This document shows positions 28,640 through 38,522 of a DNA stretch of 64,000 nt, piece after piece. The DNA lies in the NCBI RefSeq assembly GCF_000385215.1, contig NZ_ARQK01000057.1, forward strand, positions 47,677-111,676, written 5' to 3'. The position numbers and the translations under genes were made by a program. The notes under the pieces are model-generated. The model ran no database searches. It saw nothing but the letters and a program-made list of their open reading frames with translations, and was not told where the DNA came from. Position 1 is the first letter of the stretch, and each line of letters begins with the position of its first letter. This stretch comes from Thioalkalivibrio thiocyanoxidans ARh2. Its GTDB lineage: Bacteria > Pseudomonadota > Gammaproteobacteria > Ectothiorhodospirales > Ectothiorhodospiraceae.

Positions 28640-29221
28640 CTAGTTGCCCAGGTGTGCGCCGTCCTCGGGTAGCCGCACCCAGGCCGCGATGTCGGAGCCC
28701 ATGGCCCGTACCGTGCGCCCCATCACCGAGCAGCTGCCCTTGAAACCGCCGAACGCGCCGCCACCGGAAACCCGGCGCGAGGTGAATTCGGCCACTGCCT
28801 CGCCGTTCTCGTACAGCGTGCCCTCGGCCTCCGCCAGGGACCGGTGTCCGGACCAGGCATTGCCGTCATTGCGGGCCTGGGTGATCTCCACCATCAGCAC
28901 CTTTCCGGCATCATCGGGGCCTACGTCTGCATCGGTCTCGACCCGCACATCGTGGCGCGCCCCGAACTCCTGGACGAAGCCCGGGAAGCGTTCCTCCAGC
29001 TCGCATTCGCGGCGAATGGCCTCGGCCACCGTCGCATCCTCGCTGTAGGCGAAGCGCTCCGGCACCGTAACGATCACCTCCGGATCGGTCACCTCGGCGG
29101 CGGCGGCCTCGGCGCTTGCATCGGCCCCCGAGTCCGCTTCACGGGTTTCGTTGGCCGCACAGCCGCCAAGCAGCATCAGCCCGCCAGCGGCCAGTGCGGC
29201 CACCCATTTTTCTCCCTGCAT
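28640..29221 (-). CDS. Putative lipoprotein of unknown function
   Basis: The 193 residues start MQGEKWVAALAAGGLMLLGGC, a lipoprotein signal with lipobox LGGC (Cys21). An AGGGAG site stands 6 bases before the ATG. The mature part starts with an Ala/Glu/Asp-rich linker, then a soluble domain. The glycine-rich segment RRVSGGGAFGGFKGSC near residues 158-173 and a final helix (MGSDIAAWVRLP) faintly recall DUF4410-type lipoproteins, but I cannot confirm this. It is convergent to ubiD and divergent from the downstream flavin oxidoreductase, and is probably monocistronic. Confidence 0.75.
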   Translation of the reverse strand: MQGEKWVAALAAGGLMLLGGCAANETREADSGADASAEAAAAEVTDPEVIVTVPERFAYSEDATVAEAIRRECELEERFPGFVQEFGARHDVRVETDADVGPDDAGKVLMVEITQARNDGNAWSGHRSLAEAEGTLYENGEAVAEFTSRRVSGGGAFGGFKGSCSVMGRTVRAMGSDIAAWVRLPEDGAHLGN

Positions 29222-29377
29222 TCCTTTCTCCCTGCCTGTGTCTGGCGCCCCGAGTCTGCCCCATCCCGCCTGTGGATTGCACCCCCGGCATCGCCACATG
29301 CCGCTTCCGGGGTTGCTTGCGTTCGCCCGGGCCGTGGCGACAATGAGCCCCTTTGTTCGAGGTGCGAGGAACAGCGC

Positions 29378-30415
29378 ATGGCCTTTGACGTGATCATCCA
29401 GCCCAGCGGGCAGCAGCTCGAGGTCGAGGACGACGAGACGGTACTCGAGGCCGCGCTGCGCCAGGGGTTTGCATTCCCCTACGGCTGCCGCAACGGCGCC
29501 TGCGGATCCTGCAAGGGTCGCGTGCTCGCGGGCGAAGTGGACCACGGGCCGACCAAGCCGCCGGGCATTACCGAGGCGGAACTGGCCGATGGCTGGGCAC
29601 TGTTCTGCCAGGCGGTCCCGGTGGATGATCTGGAGATCGAGGTCCGCGAGATCGGCGCGGCCAAGGACATCGTCGTGAAGACGCTGCCCTGTCGCGTCGC
29701 GCAACTGAACCGCCTGGCCGATGACGTGATGGAGCTGCGCCTGCAGCTCCCCGCTACCGAGCGCATGCAGTTCCTCGCCGGACAGTACCTGGATGTCCTG
29801 CTCAAGGGCGGCGGGCGTCGCAGCTACTCGCTGGCCAATGCCCCGCATGACGACGAACAGCTGGTCCTGCATGTGCGCCATCTGGAGGGTGGGCGCTTCT
29901 CGAAGATGGTGTTCCAGGAGATGCAGCCGAAGGCGCTGCTGCGTATCGAGGGGCCGCTCGGCACGTTCTTTGTCGACGAGGAATCAGAGCGACCGCGCCT
30001 GTTCGTCGGCGGCGGCACGGGCTTCGGCCCGCTCAAGGGGATGCTGGACCATCTGGCGGTCGAGGGCTTCGACCGCCCGCACCACCTGTTCTGGGGCGCG
30101 CGCAGTGCAGAGGGGATTTACGCCCCCGAATGGCTCGGCCGCATGAGCGCCGAGCATGGCGAACACTTCCGCTTTACGCCGGTGCTGTCCGATGTCCCGG
30201 CGGATACGGCGGCCGGGTTCGCGGCTGTCGCGGGCTGGCCGCACGATGCGGTACTGGCCGAATACCCGGACCTGTCCGGCTTCGATGTCTACATGGCCGG
30301 CCCGCCGGCGATGATCGAGGCGGCGACCAATGCCTTCCTCGCCGCGGGGCTACCGACGGAGCAGCTCTACTACGACAGCTTCGAGCCGGCCGCGCCCCAC
30401 GAGGTCGCTAACTAG
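29378..30415 (+). CDS. [2Fe-2S] ferredoxin-NAD(P)H flavin oxidoreductase (CDP-6-deoxy-glucoseen reductase-like)
   Basis: The 345-residue electron-transfer protein has an N-terminal plant-type ferredoxin domain with ligands Cys37, Cys42, Cys45 and Cys77. An FAD-binding domain (RRSYSLANAP, the R-x-Y-S motif) and an NAD(P)-binding domain (FVGGGTGFGPLKGM) follow. Automated annotation often names such proteins CDP-6-deoxy-delta-3,4-glucoseen reductase, but no dideoxysugar genes are nearby. In Escherichia coli the flavin reductase gene fre sits beside ubiD, so a flavin-reducing or oxygenase-reductase role is more plausible here. Its stop overlaps the end of hemD tail-to-tail by 8 bases. Confidence 0.85.
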   Translation: MAFDVIIQPSGQQLEVEDDETVLEAALRQGFAFPYGCRNGACGSCKGRVLAGEVDHGPTKPPGITEAELADGWALFCQAVPVDDLEIEVREIGAAKDIVVKTLPCRVAQLNRLADDVMELRLQLPATERMQFLAGQYLDVLLKGGGRRSYSLANAPHDDEQLVLHVRHLEGGRFSKMVFQEMQPKALLRIEGPLGTFFVDEESERPRLFVGGGTGFGPLKGMLDHLAVEGFDRPHHLFWGARSAEGIYAPEWLGRMSAEHGEHFRFTPVLSDVPADTAAGFAAVAGWPHDAVLAEYPDLSGFDVYMAGPPAMIEAATNAFLAAGLPTEQLYYDSFEPAAPHEVAN

Positions 30416-31223
30416 TCGCGAGTTGCGCGGCCAGGCGCTGCACCGCCAGCTGCATTGCGGCGTCGGTCGGATCCTCGGCGACCTCCACGGTGGCCTTGAA
30501 CCCCAGCTCCTGCGCGATCTCGCCGATGCGTTCGGAGCCTACCACCAGCGGTGTCTTGCGCAGCCACATGCGCCCGAGCTTGCCGACCATCTCGTAGAGA
30601 TTGCGCAGGCCCTCTCCACTGGTGATGGTGATGATGTCGATCTGGTCGCGTGAGAACGCATACATCAGCGCACCGGTATCGCCCTCCGGGCGACCGCGGC
30701 GATAGGCCTCGGCAAAGGTGACCTCCGCGCCACGTGATTTCAGCGTATCGCCGAGGTATTCGCGCCCGCCGTCGCCGCGAAAGATCACCACACGCTGGCC
30801 GGCCACGTCCTGCATGGCCGGCTGTTCCAGCAGCGCCTCGCTGTCGAAGCGCCGCGGCGGGGCGATATCCACATTCAGGCCGAAGCCCTTCAGCTCCTTC
30901 GCGGTCCGGTTGCCGATGGCCGCGATCCGTGTCCCCTCGGGCCAGGCGCGGTCGGCCAGCGCCAGGTTCAGCACCCGCTGCACCGCGTTCGGGCTGATAA
31001 AGACCGCGATGTCGAAGGAGTCCAGCTGATCCAGCACCGCGCGCAGATTGGTCGGGTCGCTGGGCGCCAGGATCTCCAGCACCGGAAAGCGAATCACCTC
31101 GGCGCCATCGCCGGCCAGCAGGGTGCAGAACTCCTCGGCCTGCGCCGCCGGCCGCGTGACCAGGATCCCGCAGCCGTTCAGGGGGCCGTCGGCGGTGGGC
31201 TTCATGATATCCAGATCGGCCAT
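30408..31223 (-). CDS. hemD: Uroporphyrinogen-III synthase
   Basis: It cyclises and inverts hydroxymethylbilane to uroporphyrinogen III for haem, sirohaem and related tetrapyrroles. The 271 residues are poorly conserved, as in all HemD. LVTRPAAQAEEFCTLL at the start, SPNAVQRVL, AIGNRTAKEL and ITSGEGLRNLYEM match the two-lobed fold. The start at 31223 is two bases after the hemC stop; MKPTADG at 31205 is an alternative. Confidence 0.93.
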   Translation of the reverse strand: MADLDIMKPTADGPLNGCGILVTRPAAQAEEFCTLLAGDGAEVIRFPVLEILAPSDPTNLRAVLDQLDSFDIAVFISPNAVQRVLNLALADRAWPEGTRIAAIGNRTAKELKGFGLNVDIAPPRRFDSEALLEQPAMQDVAGQRVVIFRGDGGREYLGDTLKSRGAEVTFAEAYRRGRPEGDTGALMYAFSRDQIDIITITSGEGLRNLYEMVGKLGRMWLRKTPLVVGSERIGEIAQELGFKATVEVAEDPTDAAMQLAVQRLAAQLATS

Positions 31224-31225
31224 CT

Positions 31226-32173
31226 TCAGGATCCTTTCGTGGAGGCTGCGTTTTCGGCATGGGCGGCGGCCAGCAGCTCGCCGGCCCCCAGTTCCAGCAG
31301 CTGTTCGGCCAGTTGCACCCCAAGGGCCTCCGCGTCCCCTCGCGGCCCTTCCACCTGGCGTCGCAGGAGCTGGCTGCCATCGACCGCGCCGACCAGACCG
31401 TCCAGGTGCAGCCGGTCGCCGTCCAGGGTTGCGTGGGCGGCCAGCGGTACCTGGCAGCCGCCCTCCAGGCGGCGATTGAACGCGCGTTCGGCGCGTACGC
31501 GGTCGGAGGTGTCGCGGTCGTTCAGGGGTGCGATCAGCGCAGCGATCTCCGGGTCGTTCTCGCGGCACTCGATGGCGATCGCCCCCTGCCCCACGGCCGG
31601 CAGGCTGACCGCCGGTTCCAGGCGGGCGCGGATGCGCTCGTCGAACCCGAGGCGCTTCAGTCCGGCTGCCGCCAGCAGGATCGCGTCGTATTCGCCGGCA
31701 TCCAGCTTGCCCAGCCGGGTGTTCACGTTGCCGCGCAGATCCGTGATGTGCAGATCCGGCCGCCGCGCACGCAGCTGGCACTGCCGACGCAGGCTGGACG
31801 AACCCACGCGCGCGCCCTGGGGCAGCTCGTCGACATGTGCATAGGTGTTGGAGACGAACGCATCCAGCGGGTCCTCCCGGTCGAGGATGACCGGCAGCAC
31901 CAGGTCCGCCGGCAGCTCCATGGGCACGTCCTTGACCGAATGCACCGCGATATCCGCACGATCTTCCAGCATCGCGATCTCCAGCTCCTTCACGAACAGC
32001 CCCTTGCCGCCGATCCGGGCCAGGGGGGAGTCGAGCACGCGGTCGCCCTGGGTGGTCATGCCGACCAGCTCCACCGGCCGATCCGGGTGCAGTTCCCGCA
32101 GGCGCGCGGCAACATGTTCCGCCTGCCACATGGCGAGCGGGCTTTTTCGAGTGGCGATACGCAGGGGTTTCAT
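31226..32173 (-). CDS. hemC: Porphobilinogen deaminase (hydroxymethylbilane synthase)
   Basis: It joins four porphobilinogens into hydroxymethylbilane. The 315 residues begin [20 protein letters not shown]. They show [18 protein letters not shown], and [13 protein letters not shown], whose Cys (near residue 241) anchors the dipyrromethane cofactor. A TATACT sequence (minus strand, 32214-32219) about 40 bases upstream is a possible -10 box. hemC-hemD behind algZ-algR is the same order as in Pseudomonas. Confidence 0.97.
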   Translation of the reverse strand: MKPLRIATRKSPLAMWQAEHVAARLRELHPDRPVELVGMTTQGDRVLDSPLARIGGKGLFVKELEIAMLEDRADIAVHSVKDVPMELPADLVLPVILDREDPLDAFVSNTYAHVDELPQGARVGSSSLRRQCQLRARRPDLHITDLRGNVNTRLGKLDAGEYDAILLAAAGLKRLGFDERIRARLEPAVSLPAVGQGAIAIECRENDPEIAALIAPLNDRDTSDRVRAERAFNRRLEGGCQVPLAAHATLDGDRLHLDGLVGAVDGSQLLRRQVEGPRGDAEALGVQLAEQLLELGAGELLAAAHAENAASTKGS

Positions 32174-32273
32174 GCGGGGTCCGTGGTCCGGCGGCTGGAG
32201 AATAAAGCGCCGTAGTATAACGGTTTCGGCGAAGTGGCCCGAACCCAGCCTGATCCAGGGGCTTTCCTCCCTG

Positions 32274-32999
32274 CTATGCCAGATCGCCGCGGAGGAAAGC
32301 CCGTACCTGCGACAGCTGACGGCGGCTGACAGGGACGGGATCCACGTTGCCGTGAAACAGCAGGCGGTGATCGGCCGGGCCGCGCGTCTCCAGCCCCCGG
32401 ATCGCCGTGCGTACCACCAGGTAGCCCCGGCGCACGCACAAAAGGGCATCGCCGAATCGGGCCTCCAGTTCGCGCAGTCGCGTATCCACAAACCCCTCGA
32501 GCTGTTCGCCACGCGCAATCACGTAGCCGTCCTCGGCCGCGAAGTAGGCAATACGAGCCAGGGCCACGCGCTCCTCGCGCCGCCCGATGGTCAGGCGAAC
32601 GGTCTGCGGAGCGGGCGCCGAGGGCCCCGTTTTGTACCGGGCCGCGCGCTCCAGGGCCTGGCTCAGGCGATCGCCACGCACGGGCTTGAGCACGTAGTCG
32701 CGCACGCCGGCCTCGAAGGCATCCAGGCTGAACTGGTCATGTGCGGTCACCAGGATCACCATCAGGTCGGGTCGCCTGGAGCCGATCTCGGCGGCCAGAT
32801 CCATGCCCGACTCGCCGGGCATCTCGACGTCCAGAAGGACCAGATCGGGCCCTTCGCGGGTAATGGCATCGCGCGCGCCAATCGCCTCGCCCGCCTCTCC
32901 GATTACCTGGTGTCCGGCGTCAGCCACCAGCCCCGCCAGGCGCTGGCGCGCGATGGGTTCGTCGTCCACGATCAGGACGCGCAAGGCTTCACTCGACAT
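32274..32999 (-). CDS. algR: LytTR-family response regulator (AlgR-like)
   Basis: The 241-residue DNA-binding response regulator has a receiver domain with VLIVDDEP and phosphoacceptor Asp in [13 protein letters not shown] (about residue 54). Its C-terminal LytTR domain is recognised from [14 protein letters not shown] through [11 protein letters not shown] and [11 protein letters not shown]. In Pseudomonas, AlgR controls alginate and type IV pili and also maps beside hemC. Its start lies one base after the kinase stop, so the pair is clearly an operon. The target genes here are unknown. Confidence 0.93.
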   Translation of the reverse strand: MSSEALRVLIVDDEPIARQRLAGLVADAGHQVIGEAGEAIGARDAITREGPDLVLLDVEMPGESGMDLAAEIGSRRPDLMVILVTAHDQFSLDAFEAGVRDYVLKPVRGDRLSQALERAARYKTGPSAPAPQTVRLTIGRREERVALARIAYFAAEDGYVIARGEQLEGFVDTRLRELEARFGDALLCVRRGYLVVRTAIRGLETRGPADHRLLFHGNVDPVPVSRRQLSQVRAFLRGDLA

Positions 33000-33000
33000 G

Positions 33001-34080
33001 TTAATCCCCCCGTTCCAGTGGCAGGCGCATGCGGACCTCGAACTCGCGTTCCCGGGACTCGGTCTCGAAGCGGAACCGATCGCCGAACGCATGGTGCAGG
33101 CGCAGGCGCACGGCATCGGTGGCGGTGCCGGTTCCCTCGCTGTTCGCCTCCGGGTCGACACTGTTGGTCAGCGACAACATCACCGTGCCGGAGTCGAGCC
33201 AACAGCGCACGCGCACAAAGCCGGGACCACGCGCCGGCCCGATCCCGTGCTGGATCGCGTTTTCCGCCAGCGGCTGCAGGATCAGGGTGGGCACGCTGAC
33301 GTCCAGGCCGGCCTGGTCCGGGCAGTCCCACTCCACCTGGAGGCGTTCGCCAAAGCGGGTCTGCTCGATATTCAGGAACGCGCGCACCAGTTCCAGTTCT
33401 GCCCGCAGGGACTGGCGATCCCCGGTCGCGAAGGTGGCGCGAAAGAGATCCGCCAGATCCAGCGTGACCTGTTCCGCGCGCGGGGGATCGCTGCGGCACA
33501 ACCCCGCGATGGTGTTCATGCTGTTGTAGAGAAAATGCGGCCGCAGCCGGGCCCGCATCGCCTGTTCGCGGGCCCGCGAGACCGCCCGGGTCTCGCGCTG
33601 CCAAGCCGCCTGCAGATAGAGATAGTGCATCGCCACCAGGCTCAGGATCGTGGCCACCGCGATCGCCGGCCAGCGCCAGGCCGGATCGGCCAGCTGCAGC
33701 CCCTCGGCCCCGAAAAAGACCGCCGCCGTGTTGGCGATCGGCACCAGCGGGGGCAGGATGATCTGGCCCCACAGGGGCAGGCGCACCAGCAGCCGCTTGC
33801 CGGCGCACAGGATCAGCAGGCTGGTCAGGGCGACCCAGAAGATGAACAGCGCATGCAGGGCCAGCCCCGGCACCCAGTCCTGCCCGCCCCCGCGCAGCAG
33901 GGTCACCGCCAGGGCCAGCAGTACAGCGACCATCAACACGCGCAACAGCGTCTCGGCGCTGCAGAAATCCGGCAGCGGCGATTGCTTCGCCAGCTCGGTG
34001 GTCTCGTCGTCCGGCGCAGGTGCCCTCACGACCCGTCTCCCCTCCGGGTGCTGCCCATCCTTGTAATTGGTCGGGGACAC
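33001..34080 (-). CDS. algZ: Membrane sensor histidine kinase of the AlgZ/FimS (LytS-like) type
   Basis: The 359 residues have four predicted membrane helices between about 43 and 160. A short coiled coil, the His_kinase block [13 protein letters not shown] (phospho-accepting His) and an N box [13 protein letters not shown] follow. The G box is degenerate: the usual G-x-G-L-x-N is replaced by GTGTATDAV, which may weaken ATP binding. GTG start, with AAGGGAG about 10 bases upstream. It pairs with algR immediately downstream and is divergent from argH. Confidence 0.9.
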   Translation of the reverse strand: MSPTNYKDGQHPEGRRVVRAPAPDDETTELAKQSPLPDFCSAETLLRVLMVAVLLALAVTLLRGGGQDWVPGLALHALFIFWVALTSLLILCAGKRLLVRLPLWGQIILPPLVPIANTAAVFFGAEGLQLADPAWRWPAIAVATILSLVAMHYLYLQAAWQRETRAVSRAREQAMRARLRPHFLYNSMNTIAGLCRSDPPRAEQVTLDLADLFRATFATGDRQSLRAELELVRAFLNIEQTRFGERLQVEWDCPDQAGLDVSVPTLILQPLAENAIQHGIGPARGPGFVRVRCWLDSGTVMLSLTNSVDPEANSEGTGTATDAVRLRLHHAFGDRFRFETESREREFEVRMRLPLERGD

Positions 34081-34102
34081 TGTGGCGTGTCTCCCTTATA
34101 CT
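34074..34102 (+). promoter_or_regulatory. Candidate argH promoter
   Basis: A GGGACA box (34074-34079) and TATACT (34097-34102) are separated by 17 bases and lie 34 bases before the argH ATG. The -35 box matches consensus only in GACA. The element overlaps the start of the divergent algZ gene, so the two may influence each other. Confidence 0.4.
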
Positions 34103-34135
34103 TCCGGGTCTTTCCAACCCGGTTCAGGGTGCACC

Positions 34136-35572
34136 ATGACGCAGGATTCCGCACGCGACAAGCCGCAGGCCCCCGCCCCCGAGGGCGAGGCCAAGCTCTG
34201 GGGTGGCCGTTTCTCCGAGCCCACCGATGCCTTTGTCGAACGCTTTACCGCCTCGGTCGAGTTCGACCAGCGCCTGTACCGCGAGGACATCCAGGGCTCG
34301 CAGGCGCATGCGCGCATGCTGGCGAAGGTCGGCGTGCTGACCGACGCCGAGGCCGAACAGATCCTGCAGGGGCTGGATGCCATCCGCGACGAGATCGCCG
34401 CCGGCGAGTTCGAGTGGCAGATCGGCCGCGAAGACGTGCACATGAACATCGAGGCGCGGCTGATCGAGCGCATCGGTGATGTCGGCAAGAAGCTGCACAC
34501 CGGCCGCTCGCGCAACGACCAGGTGGCGACCGACATCCGCCTGTGGCTGCGCGCCGCGATCGACGACATCCTCGCCCTGATCCGGGGGTACCAGCGCGGG
34601 CTGGTGGATCTGGCCGAGCGCGAGGCCGCGACGGTGATGCCCGGTTTCACCCACCTGCAGACCGCGCAGCCGGTGACCTTCGGTCACCACATGCTGGCCT
34701 GGTACGAGATGCTGGAGCGCGATGCCCGGCGCCTGGTGGACTGCCGGGCGCGGGTCAACGTCCTCCCGCTGGGCGCGGCCGCGCTGGCCGGAACGCCATA
34801 CCCGCTGGATCGCGAGTACACCGCCGAGCTGCTGGGTTTTGACGGGGTGACGCGCAACTCGCTGGACGCGGTCTCGGATCGCGACTTCGCGATCGAATTC
34901 ACCGCCGCGGCGGCGACCCTGATGATGCACCTGTCGCGACAGGCCGAGGAGCTGATCCTCTGGACCAGCGCGCAGTTCGCGTTCATCGACCTGCCGGATC
35001 GCTACTGCACCGGTTCGTCGATCATGCCGCAGAAGAAGAACCCGGACGTGCCCGAGCTGGTGCGCGGCAAGACCGGCCGGGTCTATGGCCACCTGATGTC
35101 CCTGCTGACCCTGATGAAGGGCCAGCCGCTGGCCTACAACAAGGACAATCAGGAGGACAAGGAACCGCTGTTCGATACCGTGGACACCCTGCTCGGCTCG
35201 CTGCGCGCGTTCGCCGACATGGTGCCCAACCTGGAGGTGCGCGCGGAGAACACCCTGGCCGCCACGACCAAGGGCTTTGCCACGGCAACGGATCTCGCCG
35301 ACTACCTGGTCGGTCGGGGTGTGGCCTTCCGCGATGCCCACGAGGTCGTGGGCCGTGCGGTGCGGGTCGCGCAGGAGCGCGGGGTCGACCTGGCGGAACT
35401 GCCGCTGTCCGACCTGCAGGCCATCAGCGAGGCGGTGGGCGACGACGTCTACACCGTGCTGACCCCGGAGGGCTCCGCCGCTGCCCGCAACCTGACCGGT
35501 GGTACCGCCCCGGAGCAGGTCCTGCGCCAGGTCGCGGCCGCGCGCGAACACCTCGCGGGCATGCTGGACTGA
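34136..35572 (+). CDS. argH: Argininosuccinate lyase
   Basis: This is the last step of arginine synthesis: argininosuccinate to arginine plus fumarate. The 478 residues contain [29 protein letters not shown] and the superfamily signature [12 protein letters not shown] (flexible catalytic loop). The N-terminus carries about 15 extra residues ([16 protein letters not shown]). The gene is divergent from algZ, as in Pseudomonas. Confidence 0.98.
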   Translation: MTQDSARDKPQAPAPEGEAKLWGGRFSEPTDAFVERFTASVEFDQRLYREDIQGSQAHARMLAKVGVLTDAEAEQILQGLDAIRDEIAAGEFEWQIGREDVHMNIEARLIERIGDVGKKLHTGRSRNDQVATDIRLWLRAAIDDILALIRGYQRGLVDLAEREAATVMPGFTHLQTAQPVTFGHHMLAWYEMLERDARRLVDCRARVNVLPLGAAALAGTPYPLDREYTAELLGFDGVTRNSLDAVSDRDFAIEFTAAAATLMMHLSRQAEELILWTSAQFAFIDLPDRYCTGSSIMPQKKNPDVPELVRGKTGRVYGHLMSLLTLMKGQPLAYNKDNQEDKEPLFDTVDTLLGSLRAFADMVPNLEVRAENTLAATTKGFATATDLADYLVGRGVAFRDAHEVVGRAVRVAQERGVDLAELPLSDLQAISEAVGDDVYTVLTPEGSAAARNLTGGTAPEQVLRQVAAAREHLAGMLD

Positions 35573-35584
35573 AACAAGATCGAA

Positions 35585-35604
35585 GTGGTGCGAAGCCGCA
35601 CCAC
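35585..35604. terminator. Hairpin after argH
   Basis: An 8-bp perfect stem (35585-35592 with 35597-35604) with a 4-base loop lies 12 bases after the argH stop and before the convergent small membrane protein gene. No long T run follows, so strength is uncertain. Confidence 0.45.
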
Positions 35605-35621
35605 CTGATTGGTCAGGATCG

Positions 35622-36125
35622 TCAGTAGTCCAGCGTCGAGTCGATCACTTCCCACATCACGTTGCCGTGCACCACCTCGTAGCCGAGCAGGACCTGGCCG
35701 TGGGCCTCGTCACCCTCGAAGTTCGCCAGCACCCAGCGATGGTTCAGCACGTGGATGCCGTCGGGCCGGAACGCAAAGCCCTCGTCGCCCTCGGCCTCGT
35801 GCGGGATCAGCTCCGGGTGCTCCATCAGGTCATCGCGCAGGCGCTCCTCGGCACGCGCCATGCCGCGGCGCTGCAGGTCCTGGATATGCGCGTTGGTCAG
35901 GCCCAGCTCGACCGGGCGCGGGATCTCGTGCCGCGTGTACTCCTGCAGCTGCACCTGGGTCTCATACAGCTCGCGCTGCGCCTCGGTCACATCCTGCTCC
36001 AGCCCGGTGGCGCGGGCAATGTAGATGGCGAGGATGATGACGAAAAACAGCATGAAGCCCAGCCAGGCCAGGCGTTCGCTGTTTTTCAGGCCACCCTGAT
36101 TCTTGTTGTCCTGCTCTTCGCTCAC
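35622..36125 (-). CDS. Small single-span membrane protein, unknown function
   Basis: The 167 residues start at a GTG (MSEEQDNKNQGG) preceded by a GGGAGGAG site. A hydrophilic N-terminus of about 20 residues is followed by one membrane helix (LAWLGFMLFFVIILAIYIA). A short Glu/Gln-rich coiled coil and a C-terminal periplasmic-type domain then follow, with LNHRWVLANFEGDEAHGQV and GYEVVHGNVMWEVIDSTLDY. I do not recognise the family. It is convergent with argH, with nothing obvious in context. Confidence 0.75.
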   Translation of the reverse strand: MSEEQDNKNQGGLKNSERLAWLGFMLFFVIILAIYIARATGLEQDVTEAQRELYETQVQLQEYTRHEIPRPVELGLTNAHIQDLQRRGMARAEERLRDDLMEHPELIPHEAEGDEGFAFRPDGIHVLNHRWVLANFEGDEAHGQVLLGYEVVHGNVMWEVIDSTLDY

Positions 36126-36264
36126 GGGTCTCCTCCCGGAAATGGGGCGTACGGCATGGCCGCCGTGCCCGCGTGACGGAACACCCGGGCACTGTGGGCC
36201 CAAAGGTGCAAAATCCAAACGTCGCGCATCATAACGCCTGAAGCCGCGATCTGCCGAGGTATCG

Positions 36265-37767
36265 ATGTCCCGCGCCGAAGCCCCAGCGCCTAGCGCCCCC
36301 GAACTGCAATGGGTGAATCGCTTTGCCAGTCTGCCGGAGGCCTTTTATGACCGTCCGGCGCCGGCCCCGTTCCCGGACGCCACATGTCTGGCGACCAGCC
36401 CCGCGATGTGCCGGCGCCTGGGACTGGCCGAGACCGACCTGGCCAGCCAGCCCTGGCTGGGGGCCTGTACCGACGGACACCCGATGGAAGGCCCCGACCC
36501 GCTCGCCAGCGTCTATGCCGGGCACCAGTTCGGTGTCTATGTCCCGCAGCTGGGGGACGGGCGCGCGAAGCTCCTGGGCGAGGTCAAAACCGCCTCCGGC
36601 GAACACTGGGAACTGCAGGTAAAGGGTGCCGGGCGCACCCGCTATTCGCGCGGCGCCGATGGCCGCGCGGTACTGCGCTCCTCGATCCGTGAGTACCTGA
36701 TCTCCGAGGCGATGGCCGCGCTGGGCGTGCCGACCACGCGCGCGGTGGCCCTGTACGGCTCCAGCCTGCAGGTGCTGCGCGAGCGCGTGGAGCCGGGGGC
36801 GATCGTGCTGCGCGCGGCACCCAGCTTCCTGCGCTTCGGGCACTTCGAGTACTTCCACTACAGCGGCTACAGCGAACGTCTGCGCGAACTGATCGACTAT
36901 GCGCTGGCGCACGATTATCCCGAGCTGGCGGACGCCGACGACCCGGTGGCCGCGATGCTCGAACAGGTCATCGCGAACACCGCCGAGATGATCGCCGACT
37001 GGCAGGCCGTCGGGTTTTGCCACGGGGTGATGAATACCGACAACATGAGCCTGCTGGGGCTGACCATCGACTATGGCCCGTTCGCGTTCCTGGACGCCTA
37101 CGATCCGGGCTACATCTGCAACCACACCGACCAGGGCGGCCGCTACGCCTTCGACCAGCAGCCGGCGATCGCCCAGTGGAACCTGATCCGTCTGGCCGAA
37201 ACCCTGGTGATCCATTTCCAGGACGCCACCCGCGAGGCCGCGATCGAGCGGGCCAAGGCACTGCTGGTGGACTTCATGCCCCGGTTCGAGCAGGCCTGGC
37301 TGGCGCGCATGCGCGCGAAGCTGGGGCTGGTGGAGGAACGCGAAGGAGACCTTGAGCTGAGCCAGGACCTGCTGGCGCGCATGGCTGCGGAGGGCGTCGA
37401 CTACACGCGCTTCTTCCGCCAGCTGCCGGATCTGGAACAATCCGAGATCCGCGAACAGCTCGAGGCCGAACTGGAGGACACGGCTGCCTGGCACGCGTGG
37501 TGGTCGCGCTATCAGTCGCGCCTGCAGGTGGAGGCCCGCCCGTTCGCGGCGCGCCGGGCAGCGATGAACGCGGTCAACCCCAAGTACATCCTGCGCAACC
37601 ACCTGGCGCAGGCCGCGATCGAGCAGGCCGAGGCGGGCGATACCTCCGAGCTGGTACGGCTGCAGGCCATCCTCGCGCGTCCGTACGACGAGCAGCCCGA
37701 GTTCGAGGCCTACGCGGACCTGCCGCCCGCCTGGGCCGCCGGCATCCAGCTGAGCTGCTCCTCCTGA
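36265..37767 (+). CDS. selO: Protein adenylyltransferase SelO (YdiU family)
   Basis: This pseudokinase-fold enzyme transfers AMP from ATP to protein Ser/Thr/Tyr; the Escherichia coli homologue is linked to redox-stress glutathionylation. The 500 residues match the family: LASVYAGHQFGVYVPQLGDG near residue 80, GAGRTRYSRGADGRAVLRSS, and NTDNMSLLGLTIDYGPF. The C-terminus is IQLSCSS, where animal SelO has selenocysteine; here the codon is an ordinary TGC Cys. It is convergent with uspA, with 15 bases between stops. Confidence 0.95.
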   Translation: MSRAEAPAPSAPELQWVNRFASLPEAFYDRPAPAPFPDATCLATSPAMCRRLGLAETDLASQPWLGACTDGHPMEGPDPLASVYAGHQFGVYVPQLGDGRAKLLGEVKTASGEHWELQVKGAGRTRYSRGADGRAVLRSSIREYLISEAMAALGVPTTRAVALYGSSLQVLRERVEPGAIVLRAAPSFLRFGHFEYFHYSGYSERLRELIDYALAHDYPELADADDPVAAMLEQVIANTAEMIADWQAVGFCHGVMNTDNMSLLGLTIDYGPFAFLDAYDPGYICNHTDQGGRYAFDQQPAIAQWNLIRLAETLVIHFQDATREAAIERAKALLVDFMPRFEQAWLARMRAKLGLVEEREGDLELSQDLLARMAAEGVDYTRFFRQLPDLEQSEIREQLEAELEDTAAWHAWWSRYQSRLQVEARPFAARRAAMNAVNPKYILRNHLAQAAIEQAEAGDTSELVRLQAILARPYDEQPEFEAYADLPPAWAAGIQLSCSS

Positions 37768-37782
37768 TGATCCGCTGCCTGG

Positions 37783-38271
37783 TCAGTTGACCGCGCCCTC
37801 CGGGGGCAGCTTTTCCTTCATGGCGTCGGACAGCGGGACGTCGTGCACCACCAGCACCGGCAGGCGCGCGTTGCGCACCAGCCACTCGGTCGCGGACCCG
37901 GAGAGCATACTGGCGATCTGGCTGCGACCGCGGGTGCCCATCACGATCATGTCCGCACCCCATTCCTCGGCATGGCGGGAGATCTCCTCCGGTGCGCTGC
38001 CGATGGCCACGGCGACCTCGTCGTCCGCCTCGGCCCATGCCTCGAGCTGTGCGCGGACCTTGTCTTCCGCCGAGTGGCGCATGTCCTTCGCGTTCAGCGG
38101 CGAGGTGCCGGCGCCACTGAAGGCGCCGGCCGCGCTGGGCCCGGCCACGTCCGAGGGCTTCATCACGTAGAGCAGGCGCTTCTTCGCCCCCGGGCAGTGC
38201 TGCCGGGCGACGGCCAGGGCCGCGGCGGAGGCAGGAGAGAAGTCGACGGCGATGATGACGCGCTGCAGCAT
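37783..38271 (-). CDS. Universal stress protein, ATP-binding type
   Basis: The 162-residue single-domain UspA-fold protein starts [19 protein letters not shown]. It carries the ATP-binding motif G-2x-G-9x-G-S as [15 protein letters not shown] near residues 114-128, followed by [12 protein letters not shown]. The Gly/Ala-rich insertion near residues 50-60 is a little longer than usual. It is divergent from the SulP gene; stress or carbon/sulfur-related regulation is possible but not shown. Confidence 0.92.
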   Translation of the reverse strand: MLQRVIIAVDFSPASAAALAVARQHCPGAKKRLLYVMKPSDVAGPSAAGAFSGAGTSPLNAKDMRHSAEDKVRAQLEAWAEADDEVAVAIGSAPEEISRHAEEWGADMIVMGTRGRSQIASMLSGSATEWLVRNARLPVLVVHDVPLSDAMKEKLPPEGAVN

Positions 38272-38522
38272 GGGGATCCTCGGGCTGGTCGTGGGAAGGG
38301 CCTCGGCGAGACCCCACAGGGGGCGCGCGGTTCAGCGTCGTGGTGCGAGGTGCTAGACTTCGCCCCCTTTCGGCGGTTTCAGTCTGTACTGGCACCAGAC
38401 CGCTTGCAACCGCGCCCGCCAGGGGTGTCACACGGGCGAGTTTCCCCCGGCACCTGTTCGCTCACCCGTCAGTCCGGCCCCCGGTCGATAGAGCGGCGCG
38501 CATCCGTATGGGGGATTCCCAC
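38272..38522. other. Divergent intergenic region between uspA and sulP
   Basis: These 251 bases hold no gene. They must carry the promoters for both neighbours, but no convincing -35/-10 pair was seen. A TAGACT at 38354-38359 is the only weak -10-like element on the plus strand. Confidence 0.4.

Noticed and set aside
29378..30415. True CDP-6-deoxy-delta-3,4-glucoseen reductase of dideoxysugar synthesis
   Set aside because: No LPS or deoxysugar genes are near; the name is commonly transferred to generic ferredoxin-FNR fusions.
36265..37767. Selenoprotein form of SelO
   Set aside because: The C-terminal position is encoded by a normal TGC Cys codon and no in-frame TGA occurs before the real stop.
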